DNA of 64,000 nt from Rhodanobacter panaciterrae (GTDB lineage Bacteria; Pseudomonadota; Gammaproteobacteria; Xanthomonadales; Rhodanobacteraceae): contig NZ_BMXT01000001.1 in NCBI RefSeq assembly GCF_014651895.1, positions 62,001 to 126,000 of the forward strand, given 5' to 3'. The notes under the pieces are model-generated. The model was not told the origin of the DNA and did no database searches. It was given only the letters and a program-made list of their open reading frames with translations. This document shows, in pieces, positions 8,460-17,745 of this stretch (the stretch's first letter is position 1; each line of letters starts with the position of its first letter). A program made the translations under genes and the position numbers.

Positions 8460-9851
8460 CTACAGCAGCGGATCGAACAACCGCGCCACGTGCATCGCCA
8501 CCCGGCGCAGGTACGGTGCATCGCGGTATTCGCGCTCGTCCACGGCGGCGGCGTGACGAAAATCTTCGGTCAGCATCGCCGCCACGTCGGCGGCGAAGGC
8601 AGGATCGACGGCCAGTGCTGCAACCTCGAAGTTGAGCCGGAACGAGCGGCTGTCCAGGTTCATGCTGCCGATCGCGGCGGCGTCGCGGTCGATCAGCAGC
8701 GCTTTTTGATGCAGGAAACCGGGCTGGTAGCGGAACACGCGGATGCCGGCGCGCACCGCGTGATATGCATGCAGGGTGGAGGCGAGAAACACGGTGCGGT
8801 GATCCGGCCGCGAAGGAATCAACACGCGCACGTCGACCCCGCGCAGCACCGCCAGCTGCAACGCCGCCCGCACGGCGTGGTCGGGTACGTAGTACGGCGT
8901 GCTCAGCCACACGCGCTGTTGCGCCGCGTTGATCGCGGCGGCAAAAAACAGCGAGCCGGTTTCCTGCGGGTCGGCCGGACCGCTGGCGACGACCAGCGCA
9001 CTGGCATTGCCGTCACCGGACGGCGACGGCAGCAGCGGCGGCGGCGCGCCGGTGATCCATTGCCAGTCGTCGGCAAACAGTTGCTGCAGGTCGGCCACCA
9101 CCGCGCCGTGCAACTCCAGCTGGGTATCACGCCACGGCGCCAGCGGCGGCTTCAGGCCCAGGTATTCGTCGCCCACGTTGAGGCCGCCGACGAACGCGCG
9201 CGCGCCGTCCACCACCACGATTTTGCGATGGTTGCGAAAATTCAGCTGGAACCGGTTGCGCCAGCGATGCGTGGCAAAGCGGTGGATCGCCACGCCGCCG
9301 GCGCGCAGCGTGTCTACATAGTGCTGCGGCAACGCATGGCTGCCGATGCCGTCGAACAGCACGCAGACATGCACGCCGGCAGCCGCGCGTTCCAGCAGTA
9401 TCTGCTGCAGACGGCGACCGAGTGCGTCGTCGTGGATGATGAAAAACTGCACCAGCAGGCACTGCTCGGCGGCGGCCATCGCCGCCAGCATGACGTCGAA
9501 CGCGGCCTCGCCGTCGATCAGCAGGCGCAGTCGATGACCGCCACGGAATGGCCGCCCTTGCAGTGCGCTGATCGCGGCGAAGCGGGCGCAGCCGGGATCG
9601 ATGGCGTGTGTATCCGCCGCGGCCAGCACTGCGCGCGGCGACAGCGGGTGATGCCCCACGCGATAACCGAGGAAGCGGCTGGAGCCCAGATACAGATAAG
9701 GCAGCAAGGTCACATACGGCAGCAACAGCAGGCCGAGTGCCCAGCCGATCGCGCCCTGTGGTGTACGCGTATGCATCACGGCGTGCATCGCCGCGAACAT
9801 GCCGAGCAGATGCAGCAGGGCGATACCGAGGGTGAGTGCGCTGGCGGTCAT
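8460..9851 (-). CDS. cls: Cardiolipin synthase (phospholipase D family)
   Basis: This 463-residue membrane enzyme condenses phosphatidylglycerol to cardiolipin. Two N-terminal hydrophobic helices are followed by two HKD catalytic motifs, HRKIVVVDGARAFVGG in the middle and HQKALLIDRDAAAIGS in the C-terminal part. The first helix-loop contains the family pattern TPQGAIGWALGLLLLPYVTLLPYLYLG. The architecture and length match ClsA-type enzymes. The downstream reading direction is toward the small membrane-protein gene, so it is monocistronic or led by the flavoprotein gene 18 bases upstream. Confidence 0.92.
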   Translation of the reverse strand: MTASALTLGIALLHLLGMFAAMHAVMHTRTPQGAIGWALGLLLLPYVTLLPYLYLGSSRFLGYRVGHHPLSPRAVLAAADTHAIDPGCARFAAISALQGRPFRGGHRLRLLIDGEAAFDVMLAAMAAAEQCLLVQFFIIHDDALGRRLQQILLERAAAGVHVCVLFDGIGSHALPQHYVDTLRAGGVAIHRFATHRWRNRFQLNFRNHRKIVVVDGARAFVGGLNVGDEYLGLKPPLAPWRDTQLELHGAVVADLQQLFADDWQWITGAPPPLLPSPSGDGNASALVVASGPADPQETGSLFFAAAINAAQQRVWLSTPYYVPDHAVRAALQLAVLRGVDVRVLIPSRPDHRTVFLASTLHAYHAVRAGIRVFRYQPGFLHQKALLIDRDAAAIGSMNLDSRSFRLNFEVAALAVDPAFAADVAAMLTEDFRHAAAVDEREYRDAPYLRRVAMHVARLFDPLL

Positions 9852-9869
9852 CGCGGGCGCCGGTGACGG

Positions 9870-11237
9870 CTAGACGCCCAGCAGCCGATCAGCCAGATTG
9901 CGGGCCTGCTGGCGGATCTCCGGCATCGCGGTGGATTCCCACAAGGTGCCGCGTAGCAGACTGCCGATCGCGAACAGATGCGGCCAATCCTGGCCGCCAT
10001 GCTGGAGCCGTCCATCCGTGCCGGCCTGCACGCCGAGTCCGAGCGGATCGGCCGCGATGTGCGCATTGGTCAGCAGCTGGCTGATCAGTCGATGGCTGGT
10101 GCGGCGCACGTCGGTGTCCAGGCCGACGGTCTGGATCACCAGATCGGCGCCCAGCGTGTGCGTCTCGCCAGCGTGGCTCAGGTTCAGCTGCAGGCTGTCG
10201 CCGATGACGTTCACCGATTGCATGCGTCCGCGCTGGCGATGCAGGCGGCCGCTTTGCTCCAACGCGGCGATTGCGGCGTGTACCTGCGGCGGCATGCGGT
10301 GACGGACGCGTTCCCACGCCCAACGCGCATGACGCATGAAGCGCGCACGTTGCTCCAGCGACAGCTCGGCCCACAGGCCGGGCACATGCGGTCGCAGGCT
10401 GTCGACGACGGTGCGCCACTCATTGTCTTCCTGCACGATCGCCTCGCGCAGCAGGTGCATCCAGCGGTGGATCTCTGGCGCGTCGTGCATCGCCTCGATC
10501 AGTTCGGCGCTGTCGTCGGCGGGCGCGGCGGCCGCGTGCAGATGCGCCTCGGGCAGCAGGCCGTGGCGAGAGATCGCGATGAATTCGGTCTGCGGCCATT
10601 GCGCAGAGAGTTCGAGCAGGACGTCGACCGCGGTCAGCCCCAGCCCGATCAGCACCACCTTGCGTGGCGGCGGTTGCAACTGGCCCACCGTGGCCAACAG
10701 TTGCCACGGATCCACCACGTAACGACCGCTGGCCAGTGCGTCGGCACTGACGCCGGGCAGCGGCTGCGGCGGCAGCGCGCCGAGTGCCAGCACGGCAGCG
10801 TCCACGTGATGACTTTCCTCGCCGTGGATCACGGTGACGCCGTCGTGCTCGGGAACCAGTGCGTCGACCGCGAACGGAATGATGTTCACGTCATGTCCGT
10901 GCGCCTTGCCGTGCTGCAGAACGCGCGCCACTTCCGCCTCCAGATAGTCGCCGTAGCGGCGGCGCGGCAGGAAGTCGGTGCCGGCGATCGCCGGGTCGTC
11001 GCGCTGCACGAAATCCAGGAAGCCGCGTGGCTTGCCGGCGAACATGCTCATCGAGGCTGCCCGCACGTTCAGCAGATGGCGCTCCGACAGGGTGCCGTAG
11101 GCTACGCCGCGCGCGGGCGTGCCGCCGCCGGTATACCAGTCCAGATGCAGTGACTGCGGCGGCTGGCGCTCCAGCAACTCGCTGAGCAGCGTGGCGGCCG
11201 CGGCACCGCCGCCGATGATGGCGACCCGTCGAAACAT
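9870..11237 (-). CDS. FAD/NAD(P)-binding flavoprotein (NAD_binding_9 / YdhS-like)
   Basis: This 455-residue protein starts with an FAD-binding Rossmann motif (VAIIGGGAAAATLLSELL), followed by GGTPARGVAYGT and HLLNVRAASMSMFAG, hallmarks of the NAD_binding_9 family. A second nucleotide motif, VVLIGLGLTAVDVLLEL, lies near residue 185. The reaction is not known for the family. It lies 29 bases after the cysteine-dioxygenase-like gene and 18 bases before cls on the same strand, so the three may form one operon. A role in sulfur-amino-acid oxidation is suggested only by that pairing. Confidence 0.82.
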   Translation of the reverse strand: MFRRVAIIGGGAAAATLLSELLERQPPQSLHLDWYTGGGTPARGVAYGTLSERHLLNVRAASMSMFAGKPRGFLDFVQRDDPAIAGTDFLPRRRYGDYLEAEVARVLQHGKAHGHDVNIIPFAVDALVPEHDGVTVIHGEESHHVDAAVLALGALPPQPLPGVSADALASGRYVVDPWQLLATVGQLQPPPRKVVLIGLGLTAVDVLLELSAQWPQTEFIAISRHGLLPEAHLHAAAAPADDSAELIEAMHDAPEIHRWMHLLREAIVQEDNEWRTVVDSLRPHVPGLWAELSLEQRARFMRHARWAWERVRHRMPPQVHAAIAALEQSGRLHRQRGRMQSVNVIGDSLQLNLSHAGETHTLGADLVIQTVGLDTDVRRTSHRLISQLLTNAHIAADPLGLGVQAGTDGRLQHGGQDWPHLFAIGSLLRGTLWESTAMPEIRQQARNLADRLLGV

Positions 11238-11266
11238 GAAATTCCTTGTGTGTGGTGTCGTGCGGA

Positions 11267-11845
11267 TCAGCGCTGCAGGCGACCGGCGATCGCGCTGCGC
11301 TGCGGCTGTGCGATCCAGCGTCCGTCCGGTTCCGCCTGCTCGTACGCGAAGTACTGTGCCAGATCGCCACCATAAACGTGAAGCGTGAGCGCCGTATCGT
11401 GCCGGGACAGATTGCGGCAGCGGTGCGCGTGGTGCTGATCGCCTTCGAACCAGGTGCCGTCGCCCGGCCCGAGCCAGTCGCGCCCTTGCATACGCAAGTC
11501 GCCCGTGACGGGATCACGCGCATACGACTGCACTTCCAGCGCGCCATGCAGGGTCAACTCCAGACCCCACAGGCCGGCGTGATCGTGCACCGGGGTGAGG
11601 TGATTCGGCGGCCACGCCATCACCAGCACACTGAGTGCCGGCTTGCTGCGCTCGGCCAGCAGCCAGCGTTCGAAGCCGCGTTGGCGCGCGCGCAGCGGCG
11701 CCAGGCGTGCGGCCAGTGCCGTGGCATCCTGATGCACCACCTGACCCAGTTCACGTGCCATCGAGGCGAGATCGGGCTGCTCGACGGCGCCGTGTTCGAG
11801 CGCAATGGCGCGCAGGGTTTTCAAGGTGTTCGCGTGCTTGCCCAT
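11267..11845 (-). CDS. Cysteine dioxygenase-family cupin
   Basis: This 192-residue single-domain cupin has the iron-binding pattern of type I cysteine dioxygenases. Two His lie in the stretch LTPVHDHAGLWGLELTLHG and a third His about 50 residues later in the DQHHAHRCRN segment. It should oxidise cysteine or a related thiol (mercaptopropionate, cysteamine) to the sulfinate. Sequence alone does not separate these substrates. The start at 11845 is the first ATG before a helical N-terminus. It leads the probable operon with the flavoprotein. Confidence 0.82.
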   Translation of the reverse strand: MGKHANTLKTLRAIALEHGAVEQPDLASMARELGQVVHQDATALAARLAPLRARQRGFERWLLAERSKPALSVLVMAWPPNHLTPVHDHAGLWGLELTLHGALEVQSYARDPVTGDLRMQGRDWLGPGDGTWFEGDQHHAHRCRNLSRHDTALTLHVYGGDLAQYFAYEQAEPDGRWIAQPQRSAIAGRLQR

Positions 11846-11976
11846 GCGTGAAACCTGGCAGGGTGGATGGGCGTCAGTGGAGCATGCGTATCGTTAAAGA
11901 CGCGTAAGCCGGCGACGAATATTCGCCATGCTGGCGTGCCGCACCGGCATGCGGAGACAGAAGGTTGGCGTGGGGA

Positions 11977-12000
11977 GCCCGGCCGGAATACCGGCCGGGC
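11977..12000 (-). terminator. Strong hairpin downstream of tonB
   Basis: A perfect 10-bp inverted repeat, GCCCGGCCGG / CCGGCCGGGC, with a 4-base loop lies 16 bases past the tonB stop. No T-run follows on either strand, so intrinsic termination would be weak. It may instead protect the tonB mRNA 3' end. Confidence 0.5.
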
Positions 12001-12015
12001 TTGCTGGCGGATCGG

Positions 12016-12684
12016 TCAATCGCGCAACTGGAAATTCACCGGCACCCTGGCCCATGCACGCACTGCCTGCCCATTCACTATCGCAGGCTGGAAACGCCAA
12101 CCGGCGAGGACCTGGTCACGTGCGCTGCGGTCGAGCAGGGCATAGCCGCTGCCCTGTTCCACCGTCACCTGCATTGGCTTGCCGGTTTCATCCACCAGCA
12201 CCCTTAGCAGCACGGTGCCGTGCATGTGCTGTTGCCGCGCCTGTGCCGGGAAACGCAACGGCGCTACCTGATAGGCCAGGCTGGCTTCGACCGCAGGCGC
12301 CACCCCAGCGGTGCCGGGAGTGGTGTCGCTGGGTAGCAGCGTTGGTGGGCTGATCGGCGGCGCGGCGATATTGCCTTCCACGCTGGGCACGACGACCGGT
12401 GGGCTGACCGGTGTCGGTCGCACGTGCGCTTGCGGCAGTGTCGGTGGGTGCGGTAACGGCTTCAGCTCGACCGGCAGCGGTGGCGGAATCACGGCTGGGC
12501 GCTCGATGATCCGGATCAGTGACGCGGGAGTCAGCTGGCTGACCACGGCAAACTGCGCCGGAGTGACCGGTCGTGTGGCAATCACGATGACGGCCAGGTT
12601 GAGTGCAATCGCGGCGCTGAGAGCAGCGATGCGTGCACTGTCGGGGTGTGCGCGATGAGCAACGGCCAGGCTTGCGGACGACAT
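12016..12684 (-). CDS. tonB: Energy transducer TonB
   Basis: This 222-residue protein has one N-terminal membrane anchor (residues of about 19-37), a Pro-rich periplasmic spacer (PPPLPVELKPLPHPP onward) and a C-terminal TonB domain of about 80 residues. The domain includes YPxxA-like LRFPAQARQQHMHGTVLLRVLVDETGKP and ends GWRFQPAIVNGQAVRAWARVPVNFQL. It couples the proton-motive force to outer-membrane transporters. No exbB or exbD gene is adjacent, so it is a stand-alone TonB, of which these bacteria usually have several. Confidence 0.9.
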   Translation of the reverse strand: MSSASLAVAHRAHPDSARIAALSAAIALNLAVIVIATRPVTPAQFAVVSQLTPASLIRIIERPAVIPPPLPVELKPLPHPPTLPQAHVRPTPVSPPVVVPSVEGNIAAPPISPPTLLPSDTTPGTAGVAPAVEASLAYQVAPLRFPAQARQQHMHGTVLLRVLVDETGKPMQVTVEQGSGYALLDRSARDQVLAGWRFQPAIVNGQAVRAWARVPVNFQLRD

Positions 12685-12966
12685 GGCGACCTCCTGACAT
12701 CGGTGGGGATGTTGCGGCAGTCACGCTGCGTGAGCAGGGGGATCGTGCTGCCGCGACTGCAGCGTATGCCTGTCCGGCGATCTTGCGCAAGTAGACGGCT
12801 GGATGGCCATGTTTGACGGGCCGTTGTCCGTGGATCGGGCAGGTTGTGAGGAGCGACGATGAGTTTGATCAAATGAGCGGCTGGGGCGGTAGTAGGCAAG
12901 CGTCGACCTGCCCGCTAAGGTAGTCGGGGCGCTGTCGGGCGCCGGTGCGTTGCCAGGAGTTCCTCC

Positions 12967-13635
12967 ATGTCCGTCACATCCGGTGTGCTGACCCCGCGCT
13001 ACAGCTTTGGCGATGAACTGGCCAGCAGTGTCATTCACGGCATCGGCATCGTGCTCAGCATCGCCGGGCTGGCCACGCTGGTGGCGTTTGCGGCGTTGCA
13101 TGGCAATGCGCTCACCGTGGTGGCCTGCGCGGTGTTCGGCAGCTCGCTGGTGCTGCTGTATACCGCTTCGACGCTGTACCACTCGATTTCCGTCGCCGCC
13201 GCCAAGCCGGCCTTGCGCGCGCTCGATCACATCGCGATCTATGTGCTGATCGCCGGTACCTATACCCCGTTCACCCTGATCGCGCTGCCCGGCGCCTGGG
13301 GCTGGAGCCTGTTCGTGGCGGTGTGGACGCTGGCGCTGATCGGCAGTGCGCTGGAGCTGGGCCTGTTCAAGCGATATCACAAGCTGGCCGTGCTGCTGTA
13401 CGTGGGCATGGGCTGGATCGGCATGATCGCGTTCAAACCGCTGAGCGAGCACCTGCAGACCGGCGGCATGCTGTTGCTGATCGGCGGCGGCGTCGCCTAT
13501 ACGCTGGGCGTGCCGTTCTATCTGTGGCGACGGCTGCCGTATCACCACGCGCTGTGGCATGTGTTCGTGCTGGCCGGCAGCGTGCTGCATTTCCTCGCCG
13601 TGCTGCTGTACGTGATTCCCGACGCGCAGGCATGA
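12967..13635 (+). CDS. trhA: Hemolysin III family membrane protein (TrhA/YqfA)
   Basis: This 222-residue protein has seven predicted membrane helices. The PAQR/hemolysin III signatures are present: the E-x-x-x-S-x-x-x-H start (DELASSVIHGIGI), the STLYHS motif with the conserved His, ALDHIAIYVLIAGTYTPF, and a C-terminal HHALWHVFVLAGSVLHF. The family is linked to membrane-energetics homeostasis in E. coli, although early work called members hemolysins. It begins at 12967 with AGGAG upstream and overlaps the TfoX-like gene by four bases. Confidence 0.9.
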   Translation: MSVTSGVLTPRYSFGDELASSVIHGIGIVLSIAGLATLVAFAALHGNALTVVACAVFGSSLVLLYTASTLYHSISVAAAKPALRALDHIAIYVLIAGTYTPFTLIALPGAWGWSLFVAVWTLALIGSALELGLFKRYHKLAVLLYVGMGWIGMIAFKPLSEHLQTGGMLLLIGGGVAYTLGVPFYLWRRLPYHHALWHVFVLAGSVLHFLAVLLYVIPDAQA

Positions 13636-14009
13636 GCATGCCGGCCGCACTCGACGTCATGCGTGGCGAGCTAGAAGATGCGGCCGCGCATCTGGGCAAG
13701 CTGCACGATCTGCGCTTCAAGCCGATGTTTGGCGGGCTGATGGCCTGGCTCGACGAAAAGCCATGTGCATGGCTGACGCCGAGCGGGTTGGCGTTGAAGC
13801 TGGCGGCTGCTGATCAGTCGGCGTTGTTGCAGCTAGCCGGCGCGTCGCGGCTGATCGCCATGCCGGGGGCGGCGCCGAGCCGACACTACATCGTGCTGCC
13901 TGCTGCACTCAGTCGCGATACCGTGCAACTCGCCAGCTGGCTGGCCAAGCATGCCGAGGGTGCGGTGAGCCGACGTTCCGCAGCATCGTCGCCACGGCGT
14001 CGCCGCTGA
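13632..14009 (+). CDS. TfoX/Sxy N-terminal-domain protein
   Basis: This 125-residue protein is a single TfoX N-terminal domain. It has a helical start, the RFKPMFGGLMAWLDEKPCAWL stretch with the conserved FGG turn, then LALKLA and MPGAAPSRHYIVLP. Full-length Sxy/TfoX regulates competence genes together with CRP. This short form lacks the C-terminal helix-hairpin domain and its role is unknown. The ATG overlaps the trhA stop (ATGA), so translation is coupled to trhA. Confidence 0.8.
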   Translation: MSMPAALDVMRGELEDAAAHLGKLHDLRFKPMFGGLMAWLDEKPCAWLTPSGLALKLAAADQSALLQLAGASRLIAMPGAAPSRHYIVLPAALSRDTVQLASWLAKHAEGAVSRRSAASSPRRRR

Positions 14010-14034
14010 GACCACACCATCGTCGCGTGGACGG

Positions 14035-15807
14035 TCAGTGCTTCTGCTGGGCCGGCACGAATTGCGTGCGCACCGCCGCGGCCAGCTGTGCCGGCGGCAG
14101 CAGGCCCTGGCCGATTACGAAGTCGTTGAACTCCATGCGGTTGAACTTCGGCCCGAGTGTGAGCTCGGTTTCCAGGCGCAGTTGCTGGATCCGCATGTAG
14201 CCGTAGAAATACGAGGCGGCCTGGCCTGGACTGTTGAAGGTGTAGCGGTCGATCTCCTCGCGCGCCATCGGCTCGGACAGGCCGACGTCGTGCATCAGCA
14301 CTTCCATTGCACGCTCCTTGCTGATCAGGCCGAGGTTGAGCATCGGATCGAGGTAAGCCCGCGCGGCACGCATCATGCGGTGCTGCAGGGCTATGAACTG
14401 ACCAGCCGGGGGTTCATACGGCAGCATCTCGGATTCCGAATACAACGCCCAGCCTTCCACGTTGACGCTGTTGAACGCGAACAGGCTGCGCGCCAGCGAT
14501 ACGCCGCGCTCGAGCATCGCGGCGAATTGCAGCTCATGGCCGGGGCGGCCTTCGTGCGAGGTGAGCGTCCACGCCGCCGCCTTGAAAGTGAAATCGTCGT
14601 AGCTCTGCTTGCTGTCGCCCTTGCTCGCCGGCTGACCGGTGCTCAACACGAACGTGCCCTGCTCGCCGTGATTGTTGATGAACGGCGGCGGGTCCATGTG
14701 CGGCGCGGGAATCTGCGCGTTCTCGGCATCCGATGCCAGTCGCATCGCCATCTTGCGCTGGGGCAGGGTGATGATGTGCTCGCGACGGATGATCGCCTCG
14801 ATCTGGCCGAGCACGTCGTGGTACCACGGCAGCACCTGGTCCTTCGGCAACTGCTGTTTCTTCAGCGCCTTCAGCACATCGCGGTAGTCGGTAGCGTCGA
14901 TACCCTCGGCCTTGGCCACCACCGGCGCCAGCATCTGCATTGCCCCGCGCATCTCGACGAATTCCAGCTCGGCCTGCTTCATCAATTCCTGCGGCGGAAT
15001 GTCGATGCCGACCTGTTTGAGGGTGTAGGCATACAGTGGCTCGGGCATGCGGAAGTCGGTGCGTGCATGCGGCAGCACGGTGCTGCGCGTCCAGCTGTCG
15101 TAATCCTTCAACTGCTGCGCGAGCGTATCGAGCGCGGCCTTGCCTTCGGCATTGTCCAGCTTGTACTTGGCGAACAGCTGGCGAATGCCGTCGACGTAAT
15201 GCGAGGTGTTGTCCAGTTGCTGTTCGATCTGGCCTTTGTAGGGGCCGAGCAGGGCCTTGTTGCCCAGCCGCTCGGTGGTCTGCGCCTCGGCAAGCTGGGT
15301 GATTGGCATGCAGCCGGGCGTCTTGCCGATGTAGCACTGCAGGCGGGCCAGTGCAGACGGTCGACGTTTGGCATCGACGTCGTCCTTCAGCAATGCAAAC
15401 TCGCCACCGAAGATTAGCTGACCGACATCCTGGAAGGGCAGCAGGTATTTTGCGTTGAGGTCGATACCCTCGATTTGTTGCGCGGTGGCATCGATCATGA
15501 TGTGCAGGTCCTGCTGCACGTTGGCGTCCTTCTCGGTCGCCAGCATATTTTCCAGCTTGCCTTTGGCATCCACCAGCGCTGCGCGCGAACGTGCGTCTAT
15601 GCCGGGCTTGAGGTCGGCGACCTTGTCATCGTAGCCGGCGATACCGATCTGCGAGGCGAATTCCGGGCTGAAGCGGGCCAGCGTATCGAGCATCACCTGG
15701 GCATCTACATTGCTGCGTGCAACCCAGGCGGACGGCGCGGTGGCCTGTGCATGGACCGAGCCGGCAGCCAGCGTGGTTGCCATGGCGAAGGCAAGATATT
15801 TGGACAT
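14035..15807 (-). CDS. DUF885 putative metallopeptidase, exported
   Basis: This 590-residue protein starts with a signal peptide (residues 1-21, ending GSVHA). DUF885 proteins are zinc-peptidase-like. The expected motif is visible as SHEGRPGHELQFAAM in the C-terminal third, together with a downstream EGWALYSE motif supplying a further acidic ligand. Known members are annotated as dipeptidyl or carboxypeptidase-like enzymes of the periplasm. The start at 15807 was chosen because it gives the signal peptide. The open frame runs 16 codons further upstream. Confidence 0.88.
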   Translation of the reverse strand: MSKYLAFAMATTLAAGSVHAQATAPSAWVARSNVDAQVMLDTLARFSPEFASQIGIAGYDDKVADLKPGIDARSRAALVDAKGKLENMLATEKDANVQQDLHIMIDATAQQIEGIDLNAKYLLPFQDVGQLIFGGEFALLKDDVDAKRRPSALARLQCYIGKTPGCMPITQLAEAQTTERLGNKALLGPYKGQIEQQLDNTSHYVDGIRQLFAKYKLDNAEGKAALDTLAQQLKDYDSWTRSTVLPHARTDFRMPEPLYAYTLKQVGIDIPPQELMKQAELEFVEMRGAMQMLAPVVAKAEGIDATDYRDVLKALKKQQLPKDQVLPWYHDVLGQIEAIIRREHIITLPQRKMAMRLASDAENAQIPAPHMDPPPFINNHGEQGTFVLSTGQPASKGDSKQSYDDFTFKAAAWTLTSHEGRPGHELQFAAMLERGVSLARSLFAFNSVNVEGWALYSESEMLPYEPPAGQFIALQHRMMRAARAYLDPMLNLGLISKERAMEVLMHDVGLSEPMAREEIDRYTFNSPGQAASYFYGYMRIQQLRLETELTLGPKFNRMEFNDFVIGQGLLPPAQLAAAVRTQFVPAQQKH

Positions 15808-15882
15808 GGGTGGGATCCCGGTGAGGTGGCTCAGCCTAGGTGAGGCCACCGGCATTGCACCATGTGCCGAAGGTCGTGGTGA

Positions 15883-16368
15883 TCAGCCGAGCAGCATCGC
15901 CAGCCCGAACAGACCGACCATCACGAACGAAAGCACCAGCTTGATCAGCGTGCCGAACAATAATCCCAGCCAGGTGCCGACGCCGACGTGCGCCGAACGC
16001 AGCACGCTGGTGCCCGACGCCAACTCACCGCAGAGCGCACCGAGGAACGGCCCGAACAGCAGGCCCGGGATGCCGAAAAACATTCCGACCAAGGTCCCCA
16101 GGCTGGCACCCCACAGGGCCAGGTTGCTGGCACCGACACGTTTGGCGCCGAGCGTACTGGCGACGAAATCGACGATCACGCCCACCGCACCCAGGGTGCC
16201 GATGATCAGCAGCCACCACAGGCCGAGATGGCGGTAATCGTCCACGGCGGCGACCAGCCAGATGCCGCCGAAGATCATCGGGATGCCCGGCAGGCTGGGC
16301 AGCACGGCACCGGCAAGTCCGCCGACGATCAGCAAGGCGGCGAGCGCATACAGCGCGATATCCATCAT
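15883..16368 (-). CDS. DUF456 family membrane protein
   Basis: This 161-residue protein has four or five hydrophobic segments and the Gly-rich pattern of DUF456: AVLPSLPGIPMIFGG near the N-terminus, then GASLGTLVGMFFGIPGLLFGPFLGALCGELASG in the middle. The function is unknown. It lies between the DUF885 gene and the ferredoxin reductase gene, all on the minus strand but with gaps of 75-105 bases. Two adjacent ATG codons are possible, and the first (16368) was used. Confidence 0.85.
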   Translation of the reverse strand: MMDIALYALAALLIVGGLAGAVLPSLPGIPMIFGGIWLVAAVDDYRHLGLWWLLIIGTLGAVGVIVDFVASTLGAKRVGASNLALWGASLGTLVGMFFGIPGLLFGPFLGALCGELASGTSVLRSAHVGVGTWLGLLFGTLIKLVLSFVMVGLFGLAMLLG

Positions 16369-16472
16369 GGGCGTTCCGCCGCAGCATCGAGGTGAGTGGA
16401 GCCCGCAGCATTTCAGGAGTTTGCCTGGCGCGCCAGTACAGCGACGGCATCGCACTTGTCAGGCGGCTGCTT

Positions 16473-17240
16473 TCACTTCTCCACGAACGCCCGCTCGATC
16501 ACGTAATCGCCCGGCTCGCGCGTGCGCGGCGAGGCCTGGAAGCCGCGGCCATCGAGCAGGGTGCACAAGTCGTCCAGCATCACCGGGCTGCCGCACAGCA
16601 TCACGCGGTCGGTTTCAGGATTCAGTGGCGGCAGGCCAATCGCCTCGCTCATCACGCCATCGACGATCGCGTCGGTGATGCGGCCGCGATGGCGGAACGG
16701 TTCGCGCGTCACCGTGGGGTAGTAGATCAGTTTCTCGCGCACCAGTTCGCCAAGGTATTCGTGCCGCGGCAGCTCGTGTTCGAGGTAGTCGGCGTAGGCG
16801 AGGTCGTTGATGTGGCGCACGCCGTGGGCCAGCACGATCTTGTCGAAGCGTGCGTAGGTGTCCGGGTCGCGGATGATGCTCATGAACGGTGCCAGCCCGG
16901 TGCCGGTACCAAGCAGGTAGAGATGTTTGCCGGGCTTGAGATCATTCAGCACCAGCGTGCCGGTGGGTTTGCGCGTGACGATCAGCGGATCGCCCGGTTG
17001 CAGATGTTGCAGGCGCGAGGTGAGCGGGCCGTTGGCGACCTTGATCGAGAAGAACTCCAGGTGTTCCTCCCAGTTCGCGCTGGCGATCGAATACGCGCGC
17101 ATCAGCGGACGGCCTTCCGTTTCCAGCCCGATCATCACGAACTGGCCGCTGTCGAAACGGAAGCCCGGATCGCGTGTGGTGCGGAAGCTGAAGAGCGTGT
17201 CGTTCCAGTGCTGCACGTCGATCACGTACTCGGTCGCCAT
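16473..17240 (-). CDS. fpr: Ferredoxin--NADP(+) reductase
   Basis: This flavoenzyme transfers electrons between NADPH and ferredoxin or flavodoxin. It is 255 residues long. The FAD-binding RAYSIASANWEEHLEFF (RxYS motif) comes first, then the GTGTGLAPFMSIIRDP nucleotide-binding turn and a C-terminal MLCGSPVMLDDL. A Tyr or Trp does not end the protein; instead a short tail VIERAFVEK is present, as in bacterial subclass enzymes. The ATG at 17249 would add three residues and has a GAGA sequence at a better distance, so the start is uncertain by three codons. Confidence 0.92.
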   Translation of the reverse strand: MATEYVIDVQHWNDTLFSFRTTRDPGFRFDSGQFVMIGLETEGRPLMRAYSIASANWEEHLEFFSIKVANGPLTSRLQHLQPGDPLIVTRKPTGTLVLNDLKPGKHLYLLGTGTGLAPFMSIIRDPDTYARFDKIVLAHGVRHINDLAYADYLEHELPRHEYLGELVREKLIYYPTVTREPFRHRGRITDAIVDGVMSEAIGLPPLNPETDRVMLCGSPVMLDDLCTLLDGRGFQASPRTREPGDYVIERAFVEK

Positions 17241-17249
17241 TGCCACCAT

Positions 17250-17745
17250 GGTGGTTGTCTCGATGTTTCGGGTCAGGGGTCGGCACCACGCACGCTGTAG
17301 CGATGCCTGCGCAGGGGAGTGATGGACTGCGGGGCCTGACACATGCTGCCGGTGGCGCAGGGCCGCGTCGGCATTTTACGCGATCCGGCACGCCGGGTGC
17401 CTGCACGGGATCTTTGTCGGTTTCCGCTGAGAACGTTCTACGGCATCCAGGGGGTGATCATTACCGCATTGATCACATGGGCTGGCGGGGTAATGCGCCG
17501 CGCTTCGCTCCGGATGGAACGATCGAGTAAATCCTGAGCCGTTTGGTCAGCCGGCGATTCGAATGGCCGGGGTCAAGAGGTGCGCTGCTGCATGCCTGGG
17601 GCAGGATTTTCCGTCGCGCAGCGTGGCGGGCACGGCGCGGAGAATGGTTGCCAGTGCAATGCGGATGCTTTGCCACAGGAGGTGCGGTCGCAACATGTCG
17701 CACAGGCAGGCCGCCGTTCCATCGGCGACCTGCCGCCAATGATCG
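17250..17745. other. Intergenic region between fpr and the DUF2334 gene
   Basis: About 495 bases without a convincing gene. It holds an inverted repeat at 17454-17476 (GTGATCA, 9 bases, TGATCAC), which resembles a Crp/Fnr-family operator with an unusual spacer. A hairpin at 17704-17734 (GGCAGG / CCTGCC with an inner CGCCG / CGGCG) probably marks the 3' end of the DUF2334 transcript. Small open frames here lack ribosome-binding sites and family motifs. Confidence 0.5.
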
